DNA from: Syncephalis plumigaleata
Taxonomy: Eukaryota > Zoopagomycota > Zoopagomycetes > Zoopagales > Piptocephalidaceae
DNA length: 64,000 nucleotides
Direction of reading: 5' to 3'
Assembly: GCA_025201365.1 (NCBI GenBank)
Contig: JAIXMF010000006.1
Coordinates: forward strand, 1,054,001 to 1,118,000
Part shown: piece after piece, positions 48,769 through 60,191 of the stretch
Position numbering within the stretch: the stretch's first letter is position 1
Layout of the letters: each line of letters begins with the position of its first letter
The notes under the pieces: generated by a model
Seen by the model: only the letters and a program-made list of their open reading frames with translations
The model's database searches: none
Told to the model about the DNA's origin: nothing
Position numbers and translations under genes: made by a program

Positions 48769-50787
48769 ATGCCATCGTCAATCACTAGTATTGCGCTTTT
48801 GGCAAGATCAATTATCGTATTACTACTATGTTATCTGCAGCTAGTGTGGGCCTCGGCCAAATTTCAAGTGGGCAATCGAACGTTCACGTATCCGACACAG
48901 GATCTAATGGATATTTACATTGCTCCCTACACGTTCACCGGTTACATTGCCGAGGCAATATTCGAAGAGGGCCAGGAATGTGTTATCTCACCGAAAAGCC
49001 TAGGGAACATTTATGAAATGATGGCTAACTCGACCGATATGAGCGCGTCCAAACCGATCAATGCCACTATTGTGGTAAAAAGCAATACAATCGATGATGC
49101 TCTTTGTGACACCATTACCGCCGTAAGTCTTTATTATTCATATTGGAGCTAATGAATTCAAACACTGAATAATTGTGCTTCTAGACTGGTTTCGCCGTTC
49201 ATAAGTTCAAGGTTTCATTGGGTAACAATAGTAATGTAACCGTCCAGAACATGATCTATCTACTCGAATATACCGATGGACCCTATTCCGGTGGATTTCT
49301 CTCAACTGCCTACAGCAATAATAAGTTGACCTTTACCCATGGTAAAGCACCGGTTGAAATAGCCCTATTACCCACTCAAAACTACAAGACGGTTTTACGT
49401 GAAAACACTGATCATGCTCCAATTATTGTTACTATAAATGAAGGTATGTCCAGTCAAAGCGGTTAATGTTCACGAGTATCATTGCAAGTATTGATTGTTC
49501 ACTCGATAATGGTCTATCCTATGCTATCCATGATATAGAGCCTGGTATATGGAATGAATCGTTACTTTCGCCTGGTTATAAGGCACACTTGTACCTTCTC
49601 TTTGTATTCAACTTATTCTTCCTACTACGTGGTCTGGTGCTCATGGTGATGATGATACGCGCCGGCAAATGGATGTCAAAGTATCGAACTATAATTTTCG
49701 CAATAGCGGTCGTTGCCTCCATTCGTAAGTTTACACGACATGACGATCGTCACGAGCTAACGATGTGGTAACATGTACATATGGATAGTCTATCTGGTTG
49801 AATTGCATTTGCCTATCACTACACCGGCATATCTCTGGATAGACGTTGCATTGGAGACGCTTACCAATCTCGCGTTTCACCTTCTACTCCTATTATGGTA
49901 GGTCGTATAAGCAACGAGAAATGAACAAACGTTTATTGTAAATGTATATGGTCATATCTAGGCATTCTATCGTTAGAGGCGTACAAAAAGTTCACCATCT
50001 GAAACTCGTCTACTACGTGATCTTACTCTCGTTCACCGTAGTTGCCATGAGATTCTTCTTCCAGGTGCTTTTCATTTTTATCGGATACCACGTAAACGAT
50101 GTTGATCTCTACACGGTAACAGCCTCCATGTTGATCGCGGTCATTGGCCTTGTACTTGGCTTGTACACCTATTACGGTAAGCTTATTGCATGGCTCATTT
50201 TCCGTAGTCAATGCCAACGATGTTTACCAACTCATACCATTATAGGTGTCATCTTTTGGTACAAGCAGAGGAATTCAATTATGAGTCAATCTACGAAGGA
50301 TGCACTTACCAAAGTAAGTCAACACTGATTTGTCGCTGTAATATTGCTCAATTACTGATCTCATTTTATATATATTGCCCGCTAGGTTACCAAGATTTGT
50401 ATGGTATGCTTTGCAGGATATTTATTTGCATTCACTGCGACTATTCTCGATCTGTGTCGCATTGATTACTACAGTATCAGTGGCGAGATCCTCCGATTTG
50501 TCTTCACTCATCTCGGCTACAGCATACGTCTTGTTGTGCTTTTGTTCGTGATAGAACTCGGGCCAGGTGGTAACAGCAACCAGAATGGAAGTAGCAAGGC
50601 GAGAAGCAGTAACAACAGGAAGCAAACCGCAATGTCGCCCAAGAGTTCACATTCGTGCTTTTCCGATAGCGGTGCCATAGTAGTGGGACAAGGATCAACT
50701 CCCCTAGCCTCACCCTCTCGCACTAATCTAGAACGACCATACAACGTTTCCTTTAATAATAGTACGACTAGTGCCAGGCAAATATAG
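48769..50787 (+). CDS. Putative seven-transmembrane receptor-like protein with signal peptide, 6 exons
   Basis: Exons: 48769-49122, 49185-49724, 49789-49897, 49962-50176, 50246-50313, 50386-50787. With one base restored near 49470 (GGTTAATG, likely GGTTTAATG) they total 1,689 nt (562 residues). A signal peptide (IIVLLLCYLQLVWASA) precedes about 240 extracytoplasmic residues with N-glycosylation sites (NRT, NST, NAT, NVT). Seven hydrophobic helices follow: YLLFVFNLFFLLRGLVLMVM, IIFAIAVVASILYLVELH, YLWIDVALETLTNLAFHLLL, YYVILLSFTVVAMRFFFQVL, ASMLIAVIGLVLGLYTYYGV, ICMVCFAGYLFAFTATILDL and YSIRLVVLLFVIEL. The C-tail is Ser/Asn-rich. The topology (signal peptide, luminal domain, 7TM) recalls GOST/LUSTR or TMEM145/GPR180-type proteins. 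A receptor role is inference. Confidence 0.82.
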
Positions 50788-53488
50788 CTTATAATTCCTA
50801 CTTTATTATTATTATTATTACTATTATTGCCTACAGATCATGTATTCATGATCGATACACCTAATAAATGTCGTTCTGAAAATATCCTATCGACCTATTA
50901 GGTGATTTTATCTTATGCAACCAACAGCCATTATGGCAAAGGGACATGTGTATACCACGACAATATATTTCTTCCATGAAAACTGTATGAATCCTTAATG
51001 GCAATGACTAGATTAGATACTGCTCTGTAAGTGCTATAACATTGAAATTGTCGAGAACTCGTCAAATGTTATTCAATAAGCCAGTTACCATTTTCGTACA
51101 TTATCACGATTTGAATTACCGATTCTATCTCATTCACCTTTTGCTAAATACTACACATTCAACAAAAAAACTTGTGTCTTGATAGCACTACTATTAGTAT
51201 TAATGTAGACGAAGTAAGTATCATTCGCGTACACATATATCCTCCTAGTATTGAGTTATACACGTCGTATTTCCTCGCTTACGCTCTATGTATTATGATG
51301 AAATGAGAGACTGGCAAAAGCTGTCATATTGACTTCTCTCTTTCTTTCTTCACTATCAAAACTCCGCTATGCCACATTCAGAAAATCCACGTGTCAACCG
51401 TAAAAAAGCAGTGGAGCGTTGAATGAAAACACAACACCAAAGGAAAGAAAAGAACGGAGAGCGAGCGAGAGCAATATCGAAGAAGGCAATTCCCGAATAT
51501 AACAGTATGTGTGCCACATTGAATGAAACATGTCAGTTTGCATCTGAATCAGTTTGTGTAGCCATCAAGTTATATTACAAGTAAAAAGAAAGAAAGAAAG
51601 AAAGAAACAGACAACGGAGCTTGATCTGGCGTGCTATAATGAGTGTCAGTGCATGTTTAAGATCTCATCCTTACAAAACGCCAATGCCTACTACTATTTA
51701 CTCCTTCATATTTCATTAGTGTTGCTGTTGGCCTTTCCCTTTTTCTTTCGCACATTTATTGTTGTCATTGCTGCCCTGCCACCACTTACACAATACACTA
51801 CATAGCACCTTACCGCATTATTACACAGTATTCAGGTGCTACTTTTGTTGTTGTTGTTGTTGTTGTTGCCGCCACTTAGCAGAGTCTTCTATATCATTTT
51901 GCTCTCGTTCAAGTAGCTGTATTTGTAGTTTAAAGGCACACTTGGACCTTTCGTTTCCATTCCGTACTGTGTCGCCTTCTTTTCTTCTCTCTTTCTCTGT
52001 CCTTCTCTGTCGTTTCGTTACTCTATTCGTGCCCTTTCCTATTATTACTTATATCGTTGACGTTTCTTTTCTCGGAAAAGTGGTGGCTTTTTGTATTGAC
52101 GCTACACAATAACTTTTTGGTTTTATTATTGTGGAAGCTCAACTGCATAGAATTCCAAGTGTTTAATTCGCTCGCGTTTCCTTCGAAGAGAACCACAAGC
52201 AATTAAACGTCTACTATTGTCGCTGACTTGCAGACAGGTAAGTAATCAACCGATTGTTATTATGTGATGGTCTAGGATAGTCATAAGAGTTGTGTATATG
52301 CACGTACCAATTGCCTCTGCTTGTTTTATTTGAGTTGTGGCCTCAACACGCCTAATCTACAGTGGCAGCCGTAACTGGCGAGTGTCACGGCGTACATACA
52401 CACACAAACACGCGCATACATACATACTCGCATACATACATACATACATACATACACACCGTGGTAACCAACCATTGTTTATATACATTATTCCTCTGCT
52501 ACCTGTTTGTATTAATATATACCTATAACGTATATGATAATCGTCATACTACACATACACACACATATATATATATATAACAGTTCATAGTGGCTGCATC
52601 ATACATGTCAATACCGAAAATCATTTCAATGATAGTACGCATGGAATGGGAGCACACGCGCAACCAATCATACGTCGTATTTACCTTGACATACCGATCA
52701 AACACAAGCTGGAACAGAGTAAATACCATGCTCTCCACACGGAGTAAATAGCTCAAGATAAACGAAGATAGCAGCGGTAATAGTAGCAGCTTTGAGATGA
52801 TCGCTTTGTGCGTGCGTATATGATATGTATTACTCGTGTATGCGTGTGTATGTATTGTGTTTGTGTTTGTGCGTACTGATGATGAGTGGAGATGTGATGG
52901 CTGTGTACTACCAATACATCCGCACTTGTCACTAGGTCTATATGCGATAGTCAACCTTGCTGGCACTCTAACACCATTTGGTATTGTTGTGGCCCACCTA
53001 CATTCATTCAGTGCTTGACTTGTTTGCGTGTAGCATGAAAAGACTTTAATGCTCTCTCGCTTGCTCGCTTGCTTCCTCTCTCTCTCTCTCTCTCTCTCTC
53101 TATTTCTCGTTTGCTCTTATCCCCTTTCGCTTAGTTTCACCTGTTGCTTTTCTTTCTATCTCACTCTCTCACTTTCTCTCTTTTCCCGTTTACTCCACTT
53201 TTAGTCATCTTTTTCTTTCCTTTCATAAAAAACATACTTAAATCTATCATTACGCATTCAATGTGTAATGGTCATCTAGTCTATATAATTCATCTATTCT
53301 AATCTATTTGGTTTTTTGTTTATATTTCAATCTTGGCGGTGACGGTGATTACAAAATAGGCAAAGTTAGCGTGTTGGCTTAGTGTTATTTTTTTTGTCCT
53401 TCCAATATCACGTATAAGGATAAGCTTATTTACGCTTGGTACCACTGTTACGGGTATTACTCGCTTGCTATCGTGTAAACCCGTCAAC
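50788..53488. other. 2.7-kb spacer between the seven-TM and second G-alpha genes
   Basis: No supported gene. Contains TATTATTAT (50804-50828), GTTGTTGTT (51846-51868) and CATA (52433-52455) runs and a CT microsatellite (53075-53101). The long pyrimidine-rich part (51950-53230) probably belongs to the G-alpha promoter/5' UTR. Confidence 0.5.
53075..53101. repeat. (CT)n microsatellite
   Basis: Perfect TC dinucleotide run in the pyrimidine-rich upstream region of the second G-alpha gene. Confidence 0.85.
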
Positions 53489-55237
53489 ATGGGGAATTGT
53501 TTGGCGTCACCCGAGGAACGCCACTCTCGTCAAATCGATCGGCAGATTCGTGAAGATGCCAAGAAAAGTAAGACACAAGTGAAGCTTTTGCTTCTAGGTA
53601 AGTAACATTCCTGCACATTGATATAGACCATTGGCATCAGTATTAGCAACGATTACACGTTTATACTTATACATATACGTGTTTATACACGATGTATACA
53701 CACAATTGATAGGTGCGGGCGAATCGGGTAAATCAACCATTTTGAAGCAAATGCGGCTGATTCATGCCAAAGGATTCACGGATTTGGAACGCGAATCGCA
53801 TCGTATTGTTATTTTCACCAATTTATTGCATAGCATGCGGCTATTACTGGAAGCAATGGAACGGGAACAAGTACAATTTGCCGATGCCTCTAATATGGTA
53901 TGTATTAAACGAAAAGGTTATACTTGTGACAGTGAATGATTCGCGTTGTTGTTGTTGTTGTTGTTGTTGTTATCTCTTCTCCTTTCTATTATTGTTATTG
54001 GCAATGATTGCATTTCACTCTTCTTCTTATTGAATATTGAAATGAGTACGAGAAAGCTGATCGATGTGTCTGTCATGGAGGGACAGAGCTATTTATCGTT
54101 ATTCTCACAGGTACCGGTTATCAAGCGTAACGAACCCTATCCGCACGACTATCAAGTGGCACTACGCTCATTATGGGCCGATGGAAACGTGCGCGCTTGT
54201 CTTATTCAAGCCAATGAATGTGCCATTAATGACTCTGCCGAATAGTAAGTGGTGCTAAGCATGGAACTAGTTTATATGATATCGTATCCATTCTGATGTC
54301 TTACCATTGATATCAATACGTTGAATGCCATTCATTATAGCTTCTTTAATGATCTTGATCGTCTATTTGCACCCGGCTATATTCCCACCGATCAGGATAT
54401 TCTACGTTGTCGCGTTAAAACTACCGGTATCACTGAAACACTATTTAATGTTGGCGCACTTACTTATCGGTGAGTATATAATATATTATATAGTAGACGC
54501 GACAGACTACTAATGATACGTACATGTTGTGTTATAGTATGTTTGATGTGGGCGGTCAACGATCTGAACGTAAAAAATGGATCCATTGCTTTGAAGACGT
54601 GACAGCACTACTATTCTTGGCAGCTATTAGTGGTTACGATCAAGTACTCGTGGAAGATCGCGACACAGTGAGTAGCATCATTATTATTATTATGTTATGA
54701 TGATGTATATTGACATATGACTAATCACAATGCAATAATCATTTCCATTACTATTATCACTATTATAGAATCAAATGCACGAAGCACTTATGCTTTTTGA
54801 TTCCATTTGTAACTCGCAATGGTTTGTTCATACATCGGTAATCCTCTTCTTGAATAAGGTCGATTTGTTTAAAAAGAAAATTCATTACAGTCCAGTCAGT
54901 CGATACTTTCCCGATTTCAAAGGTGAGTAAATTAGCAGAAGAATGAGGAGGAGGCGTGTACACTACTTCTTCCTTATACACACACACATATATATATATA
55001 TACTAATACAATCGAATACTATACTTACTCATTTACTCACTCGCTATAGGCAATGATCACGATCCTTCGCAGACTAGTGTCTTCTTTAAACGACGGTTCG
55101 AAGCACTTAATCGTAGTCCTGACAAAACGGTATACTCGCATTTCACACATGCTACCGACACTAAACACATCAGCAATATCATGAACAGCGTCAAGGACAT
55201 TATTCTGACCGACAACCTCCGAGAACTTAACTTTTAG
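53489..55237 (+). CDS. Second heterotrimeric G-protein alpha subunit, 7 exons
   Basis: Exons: 53489-53597, 53713-53897, 54111-54244, 54341-54469, 54538-54667, 54769-54922, 55050-55237; 1,029 nt, 342 residues. The start [10 protein letters not shown] gives myristoyl and palmitoyl sites. Motifs are G1 [20 protein letters not shown], switch [15 protein letters not shown], switch [23 protein letters not shown]4 FLNKVDLF and G5 HATDT. It ends NLRELNF and lacks the Cys at -4, so it belongs to a different class from the gene at 41619-42873. The exon 3 start is my choice of the pyrimidine-rich acceptor at 54110. An in-frame alternative further upstream (after AAAG near 54057) would add about 18 residues to the helical domain. 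Confidence 0.95.
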
Positions 55238-55408
55238 TCGTAATTTGTAGCAGTAATAGTAATAGTAATATTAATAGTAGTAGTCGTTAGTAGTCCTAGT
55301 AATTAATCATCGTAATAATATTTGCGTAGTACTAGTGGTAATAGTAATAGTAATAGTAGTAGAAGCAACAGCAGTAGTCGTATTATAGTAACGACGATAA
55401 CAACACGA

Positions 55409-55436
55409 ATCATCATCATCATCATCATCATCATCA
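55409..55436. repeat. (ATC)n microsatellite
   Basis: Nine tandem ATC units in the 3' flank of the second G-alpha gene. Confidence 0.85.
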
Positions 55437-56012
55437 CTCTCTTCCTCAACTTAATCGTCGTCACATCCATCTAGTACTTGTCTTTTTTGTCATAGTTTTA
55501 TAGTAGTAGTCGACGTAGTTATTATTATATGTATGTAGTTCGTATTTTCATAGAGTCATATAATATGTATGTCTTTTCCTTGTTAGTATAACCTTTCGAC
55601 ATGTACACGTCAAATGTTTACGTAACAGAAAGCACTGTATACGATTGATGATGACCATATCAATTATTATTATTATTACTATTATTATTACTTTAACAAT
55701 AATGAATGAATACATGACATTGCTTAGATACATATTAATTATGGAAATATCGAACTTTTGAGAAACAGAATAAATGAAATGAAGGAGAGTTAATTGATTG
55801 AATAGTAGCAGCTTTAATAATAATAAATTCATTTGTAAGTATCTAGAATGTGTTAACAATAATCAATAGTAAGGAGATAGTGACATTTGACAAGTTGTCT
55901 TTACTAGATTTATCTAATAAAGCGTAGTGATTAATGTATTCATTCATAGATTCATTGTGCGGGGTGAGAAAACAAGAATGCGGAATTAAACATTGCCGTG
56001 ACAGCATTTACA

Positions 56013-56033
56013 TGTGTGTGTGTGTGTGTGTGT
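56013..56033. repeat. (GT)n microsatellite
   Basis: Perfect TG dinucleotide run just upstream of the thiolase gene. Confidence 0.85.
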
Positions 56034-56124
56034 ACATGTGCGTATGTCTTGTTGACTCGTTACTCTATTCACTTGTCAATTACCACTCTCCCTTATTATC
56101 CTTTCTATAACAATATCATAAACT

Positions 56125-57898
56125 ATGGTGAAACAACGTGTTCATAACAAAGTGTATGTAGTCGGTGTTGGAATGACCAAATTCGAGAAACCTGGTCGTC
56201 GTGAACCGTTTGACTATCCAGGTATTGTATAGTGACATAGGCTAGTTGACCACATATGTTATACACCGCTAATAATGTTGTATGTCTCTTTGGTAGATAT
56301 GGCACGCGAAGCAGTTACCAAAGCATTGATCGATGCTGGCATCAAGTACACGGCAGTAGAGTCGGCCTACGTCGGTTACTGCTACGGTGATAGTACATGT
56401 GGTCAGCGTGCTCTCTACCAGTTCGGTCAGACGCAAATACCCATTGTTAATGTCAATAACAATTGTAGTACTGGTAGCACTGCTCTCTACATGGCACGTC
56501 AACAAATTGAACTTGGTGCAGCCGATTGTGTTTTAGCATTAGGTTTCGAGAAGATGGATCCAGGTAATAACAATACTACTAATAGATCGTGGTCATTAGT
56601 ATTAATGTACATTATTGAACTAGGCTCATTGTCCTCTAAATTTGATGATCGTACTGCACCATTAGGTATGTATACTATTTATTTACTTTAACTTGTATAT
56701 CAACTGCTGTTTGTTATGCATTAGACTGGTCTTTCGGTATCATGTCAGAGACACGTGGATTTAGTAAGGGACCTCCGGCTGCTCAGATATTTGGCAATGC
56801 AGGCACGGAATACTGCGAGAAGTACGGTGCCACTCCGGAACATATGGCGAAGATCGGGGAAAAGAATCATCGACACAGGTGAGTATTACACGAGTGATCA
56901 GGTGGACAACACTAGCTTAAACAAGTTGATGATTAATATCTACATATATGATATAATATAATCAACTAGTGCTAAGAATCCCTACTCTCAATTCCGAGAT
57001 ATCTACACGTTGGATCAAGTGAAGAAATCCCGCGCTGTACATGGACCACTTACGATGCTTCAGTGTTGTCCCACTTCCGATGGTGGTGCGGCGGCCATTC
57101 TAGCCTCAGAGGCATTTGTGCGTGAACATCACTTGGAGGCACAAGCGGTGGAATTGGCAGGACAAGTGATGGCCACGGATTCGCCACAGGCCATGACAGG
57201 TAGTGCCATCGAGTTGGCAGGTGCTGATATGACAAGACGTGCTGCACAACAAGTCTACCAACAAACAGGTATCAATCCATCACAAGTGGGCGTAGTCGAA
57301 TTACACGATTGTTTCTCGGCCAACGAGGTAAACAGAATGACTATGGCGTAGCATAATAATAGTAGTAGTAGAAATAACAATAACAATAATTATGTTTAGC
57401 TTGTTACTTATGATGCGTTGGGTTTTTGTCCACCGGGTAAAGCTCATTTAATGGTGGATCAAAATGATAATACATTCGGTGGACGTTGTGTAGTCAATCC
57501 ATCGGGTGGTCTCATCTCTAAAGGTAATGAGTTATACAAGAGACAGTATGCACTAATAGAATATTAACAAGTAACATACATGAATAGGACATCCATTGGG
57601 TGCTACAGGTCTTGCACAGTGTGCCGAATTAGTCTGGCAATTACGAGGATGGTGTGTGGATCGTCAAGTGCCAAATCTACAAGTGGCCCTGCAACATAAC
57701 ATTGGATTGGGCGGTGCCGTGGTAGTGGGACTGTATCGACACAGTCAATTAAAGCCGGCGAACGGTAGTAAACCGGCAACTGATCCACGAGAACGTTTCG
57801 GTTATAATCCAGCCATCGAGTGTCGCGAGATTAGCAAGGATGACTTTAACAAAGTGGTAGCTCCTGGTCATAGTGACTATTTGACAGCTCATCTCTAA
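56125..57898 (+). CDS. Peroxisomal SCP-x-type thiolase, no SCP2 domain, 7 exons
   Basis: Thiolase-superfamily enzyme of the sterol carrier protein X type, which cleaves (branched) 3-ketoacyl-CoA in peroxisomes. Exons: 56125-56221, 56297-56563, 56624-56665, 56725-56878, 56970-57327, 57400-57523, 57588-57898. They sum to 1,353 nt (450 residues). It starts [20 protein letters not shown]. The nucleophile Cys is in [30 protein letters not shown] supplies the His, and [19 protein letters not shown] holds the second active-site loop. The C-terminus TAHL-stop matches a PTS1 peroxisomal signal (A-H-L). Animal SCP-x has a C-terminal SCP2 domain that is absent here. Confidence 0.95.
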
Positions 57899-57916
57899 TA
57901 CTCCTAGTAGTATAGC

Positions 57917-57922
57917 AATAAA
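57917..57922 (+). terminator. Likely poly(A) signal of the thiolase gene
   Basis: AATAAA 19 bp after the stop codon. Confidence 0.45.
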
Positions 57923-58069
57923 TACATACAGTTTATTCACTTATTCTTACATCAACATTTGTATTGTACTGCTTCTGCTACTAGTAGATATAAATGATAT
58001 TTATTCTTTAATCTAATTGTTATTACTGTTCTCATTACCGTTTAGTAACGGTCATTTGCTCATTATTAA

Positions 58070-58932
58070 TTAGATCTTGCCTAGACGTTTACGAAGGGCA
58101 CGGGTTCGTTTTCGTAGCTTTCGTCGTTTGTGTTTGTTCATTTTTAGTTTACGCTTACGCTTGATACTAGCGGTGTAGATTGGCGACGGTGTCGATGTTG
58201 ATTCCGTTGCGGGCATTTGTTGGCGAATGATAGTGTCGCCTTGCTTTAGAAATGTATCAGCACGCGCGCGATACTCCATGATGGCATTACCATCCCGCTC
58301 GTTATCTATCGCGTCGTGTTGCGCCCAGTACTGTGGATCGGCTGCCGGTGACAGTACACGTCCTATGGCGGGTGTAGTCGTGGGTCGTGTCAACTGCGGT
58401 GGATGAAACGGTTGGAAGTAGTGACATTTCTCCGCCAGTGCTTCTAGAGCTAAAAAGCGCGAGTTTTTTCAATTGTTAATATGTTGCTGCTCATATCATC
58501 ATCATTCTACTAACAATAATACATACCATTATTATCGGATTTATTAGATTTGCCACTTGCTGAATACTCCATCGACATCATGTCATCGTCGTGTTCCTCC
58601 GTGATAAATATCGAGCGTGGTTTGGCCACAGGTTGATAGGAGAGTAGCGGGCGGTGTAAAGCATAAAAACGATCCTGTGCCACGGCTTTCGACTCGGCCG
58701 CCGACACTTGTAGGGATTCACCCCAGGGTGAAGGAGCCGGTGGTGGATGAGCGGCACGCGACGGATCACTTACATAGTAGGAGCGTAGTTGCTCGTGAGA
58801 TCGTACGGCGGTAAAAGTGCGTGACAAGCTGGCCACCGAGGTTGACGAGCGACCAAGGTAGGAAAAAGCCGTTGCTTGATCGCACGACACACACCGCCGG
58901 CTCAGGCCAACTAGAGATCGCCCGAGTGACAT
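58070..58932 (-). CDS. COX24: Mitochondrial small-subunit ribosomal protein mS38 (Cox24/AURKAIP1), 2 exons
   Basis: Exons 58932-58527 and 58449-58070 join in phase (SGKSNKSDNN-ALEALAEKCHYFQPF); 786 nt, 261 residues. The N-terminus MSLGRSLVGLSRRCVSCDQA is Arg/Ser-rich with few acids, fitting a mitochondrial presequence. The C-terminus carries the short, very basic family motif KRKRKLKMNKHKRRKLRKRT, then RALRKRLGKI, which is diagnostic of Cox24/AURKAIP1. The middle is poorly conserved in this family, so identification rests on the C-terminal motif. Confidence 0.92.
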
Positions 58933-59226
58933 GGACCACTAGAGAGCGGGATCTTGTGGAGATGCGGGATTCTTACACGAGTACGTGCAAAATACAGGAT
59001 GCAAAATAAGAGAAAAGATAAAAGGATTGTGTGTGTGGTGTGTTTGTCGATTAGGGAAAGAAAGAGTGAGAGAGATCATGGAAGGAATTTATCTGTTCGT
59101 AATCATCGTCATCATCATCATGGAACTGCTAAAATCGTAGAACAAAACGTCCTGTTTTACTTTGCATGATAATAATAAATGCTCACATTACATTGTCGTC
59201 ATTCATTGATCATTAGCATGGTATTA
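58933..59226. other. Spacer between mS38 and a TIR-like end
   Basis: No gene seen; presumably the mS38 promoter. Confidence 0.5.
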
Positions 59227-59297
59227 CAGGTCTTTTCCAACCGTTTAACATTGTTAATCATTAACATTTATTCTTATTAATATATAAAGCTGCATAT
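59227..59297 (+). mobile_element. Isolated TIR end of the second element family
   Basis: After TA (59225-59226) comes CAGGTCTTTTCCAACCGTTT, then AACATTGTTAATCATTAAC and TTATTCTTATTAATA. This aligns with the left end of the 12154-12840 element and with 63790. The matching right end is not found within the next kilobase. It directly abuts the 3' end of the PP2C fragment. Confidence 0.6.
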
Positions 59298-59690
59298 TAG
59301 TTAGCATCAACGCCAGAGTTGAAACATGCCTCACGATCCACGAATGTGGCCACTTCTTGATTGCTCATACCATCCCATACACCATCAGTGGCTAGTATAA
59401 GATAGCGGTCATCGGGAGGTAAGTTCGCGTACTTGTACTTCTGGCTCACATAATACACCTAAGCGTTGTGCTAGCAATGATAGATTGTCAGCTATGTTGC
59501 TACATTCATTTGTTGTATTATTCGATATACAAATGATTACTTACCAACATCATCACCAAGTGAACGACTAACAACAATGCTACACGAATAGTACAATTAG
59601 TCGCTGGTTGATATTGAATTGCCAATTACATCAATGTTTACTTACCCTGGATAAGGTAGAGAACCTTTGAAGATTCGTAATGGACCTACA
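59298..59690 (-). pseudogene. Broken fragment of a PP2C-type protein phosphatase
   Basis: On the minus strand three exon-like blocks with intact GT-AG introns encode GPLRIFKGSLPYPG, IVVSRSLGDDVG, and GVLCEPEVQVREL followed after a frame shift by PPDDRYLILATDGVWDGMSN and QEVATFVDREACFNSGVDAN-stop. RSLGDD and ATDGVWD are core PP2C metal-site motifs. There is one extra base near 59428 (CTTACCTCCC), and the whole N-terminal two thirds is missing upstream within 300 bp. It ends right beside a TIR-like end, so it may be a gene piece moved by an element, or a host gene cut by rearrangement. Confidence 0.8.
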
Positions 59691-60191
59691 ATAAATGACA
59701 ATCATTATTACGGCATATATATATCAAAATACTATAATCTATCTACGCAAACACCGACTTAAGATTCTTGGTCGTATAGTGTTCATGTATTACTGGAGTA
59801 AAATTAAGATACCACTGGTGACAAGCGACAATAATGAAGCAAAGATCCTGGAACTGACCATTGCATTGATAAACAAACTCATGATTACTAATCCAACCAA
59901 CTGATCTATACCGGAAAGATTCCTAGACACATATCCCGATCTTCAAACGTTTGCTAGGAGTCTGTCATCACAACCTTCTCTAGATCAAGCTGTCCCACAT
60001 CCCAACTCGTCACGACCACTTCTAACTCGAACTCCCACATGGAGTTAATTTGATTTTAACGTACTATCCATCCATTATTGATATCTATCTAATAGACAAT
60101 CCTACTAATGTTATAACCATAATATTTAGTGCAAACATTACAGCATAGTCACACATCGTATTCTAAGCACTGTTACAACGCGTATTATTTA
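59691..60191 (+). other. Region with a possible decayed coding frame
   Basis: From about 59750 one plus-strand frame runs to 60048 with a single stop at 59902. It reads TSDNNEAKILELTIALINKL before the stop and SIPERFLDTYPDLQTFARSL, then SSQPSLDQAVPHP after it. The composition looks protein-like but no family is recognised. It may be the remnant of another gene fragment carried with the PP2C piece. Confidence 0.25.

Larger units (their letters stand above)
55238..56124. other. Repeat-rich spacer between G-alpha and thiolase genes
   Basis: No gene. AGT/AAT triplet-rich DNA (55240-55385), an ATC microsatellite (55409-55436) and a GT run (56013-56033). Confidence 0.6.

Noticed and set aside
52544-52966. 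Minus-strand 140-residue ORF upstream of the second G-alpha
   Set aside because: No family resemblance, low-complexity ends; lies in probable 5' regulatory DNA.
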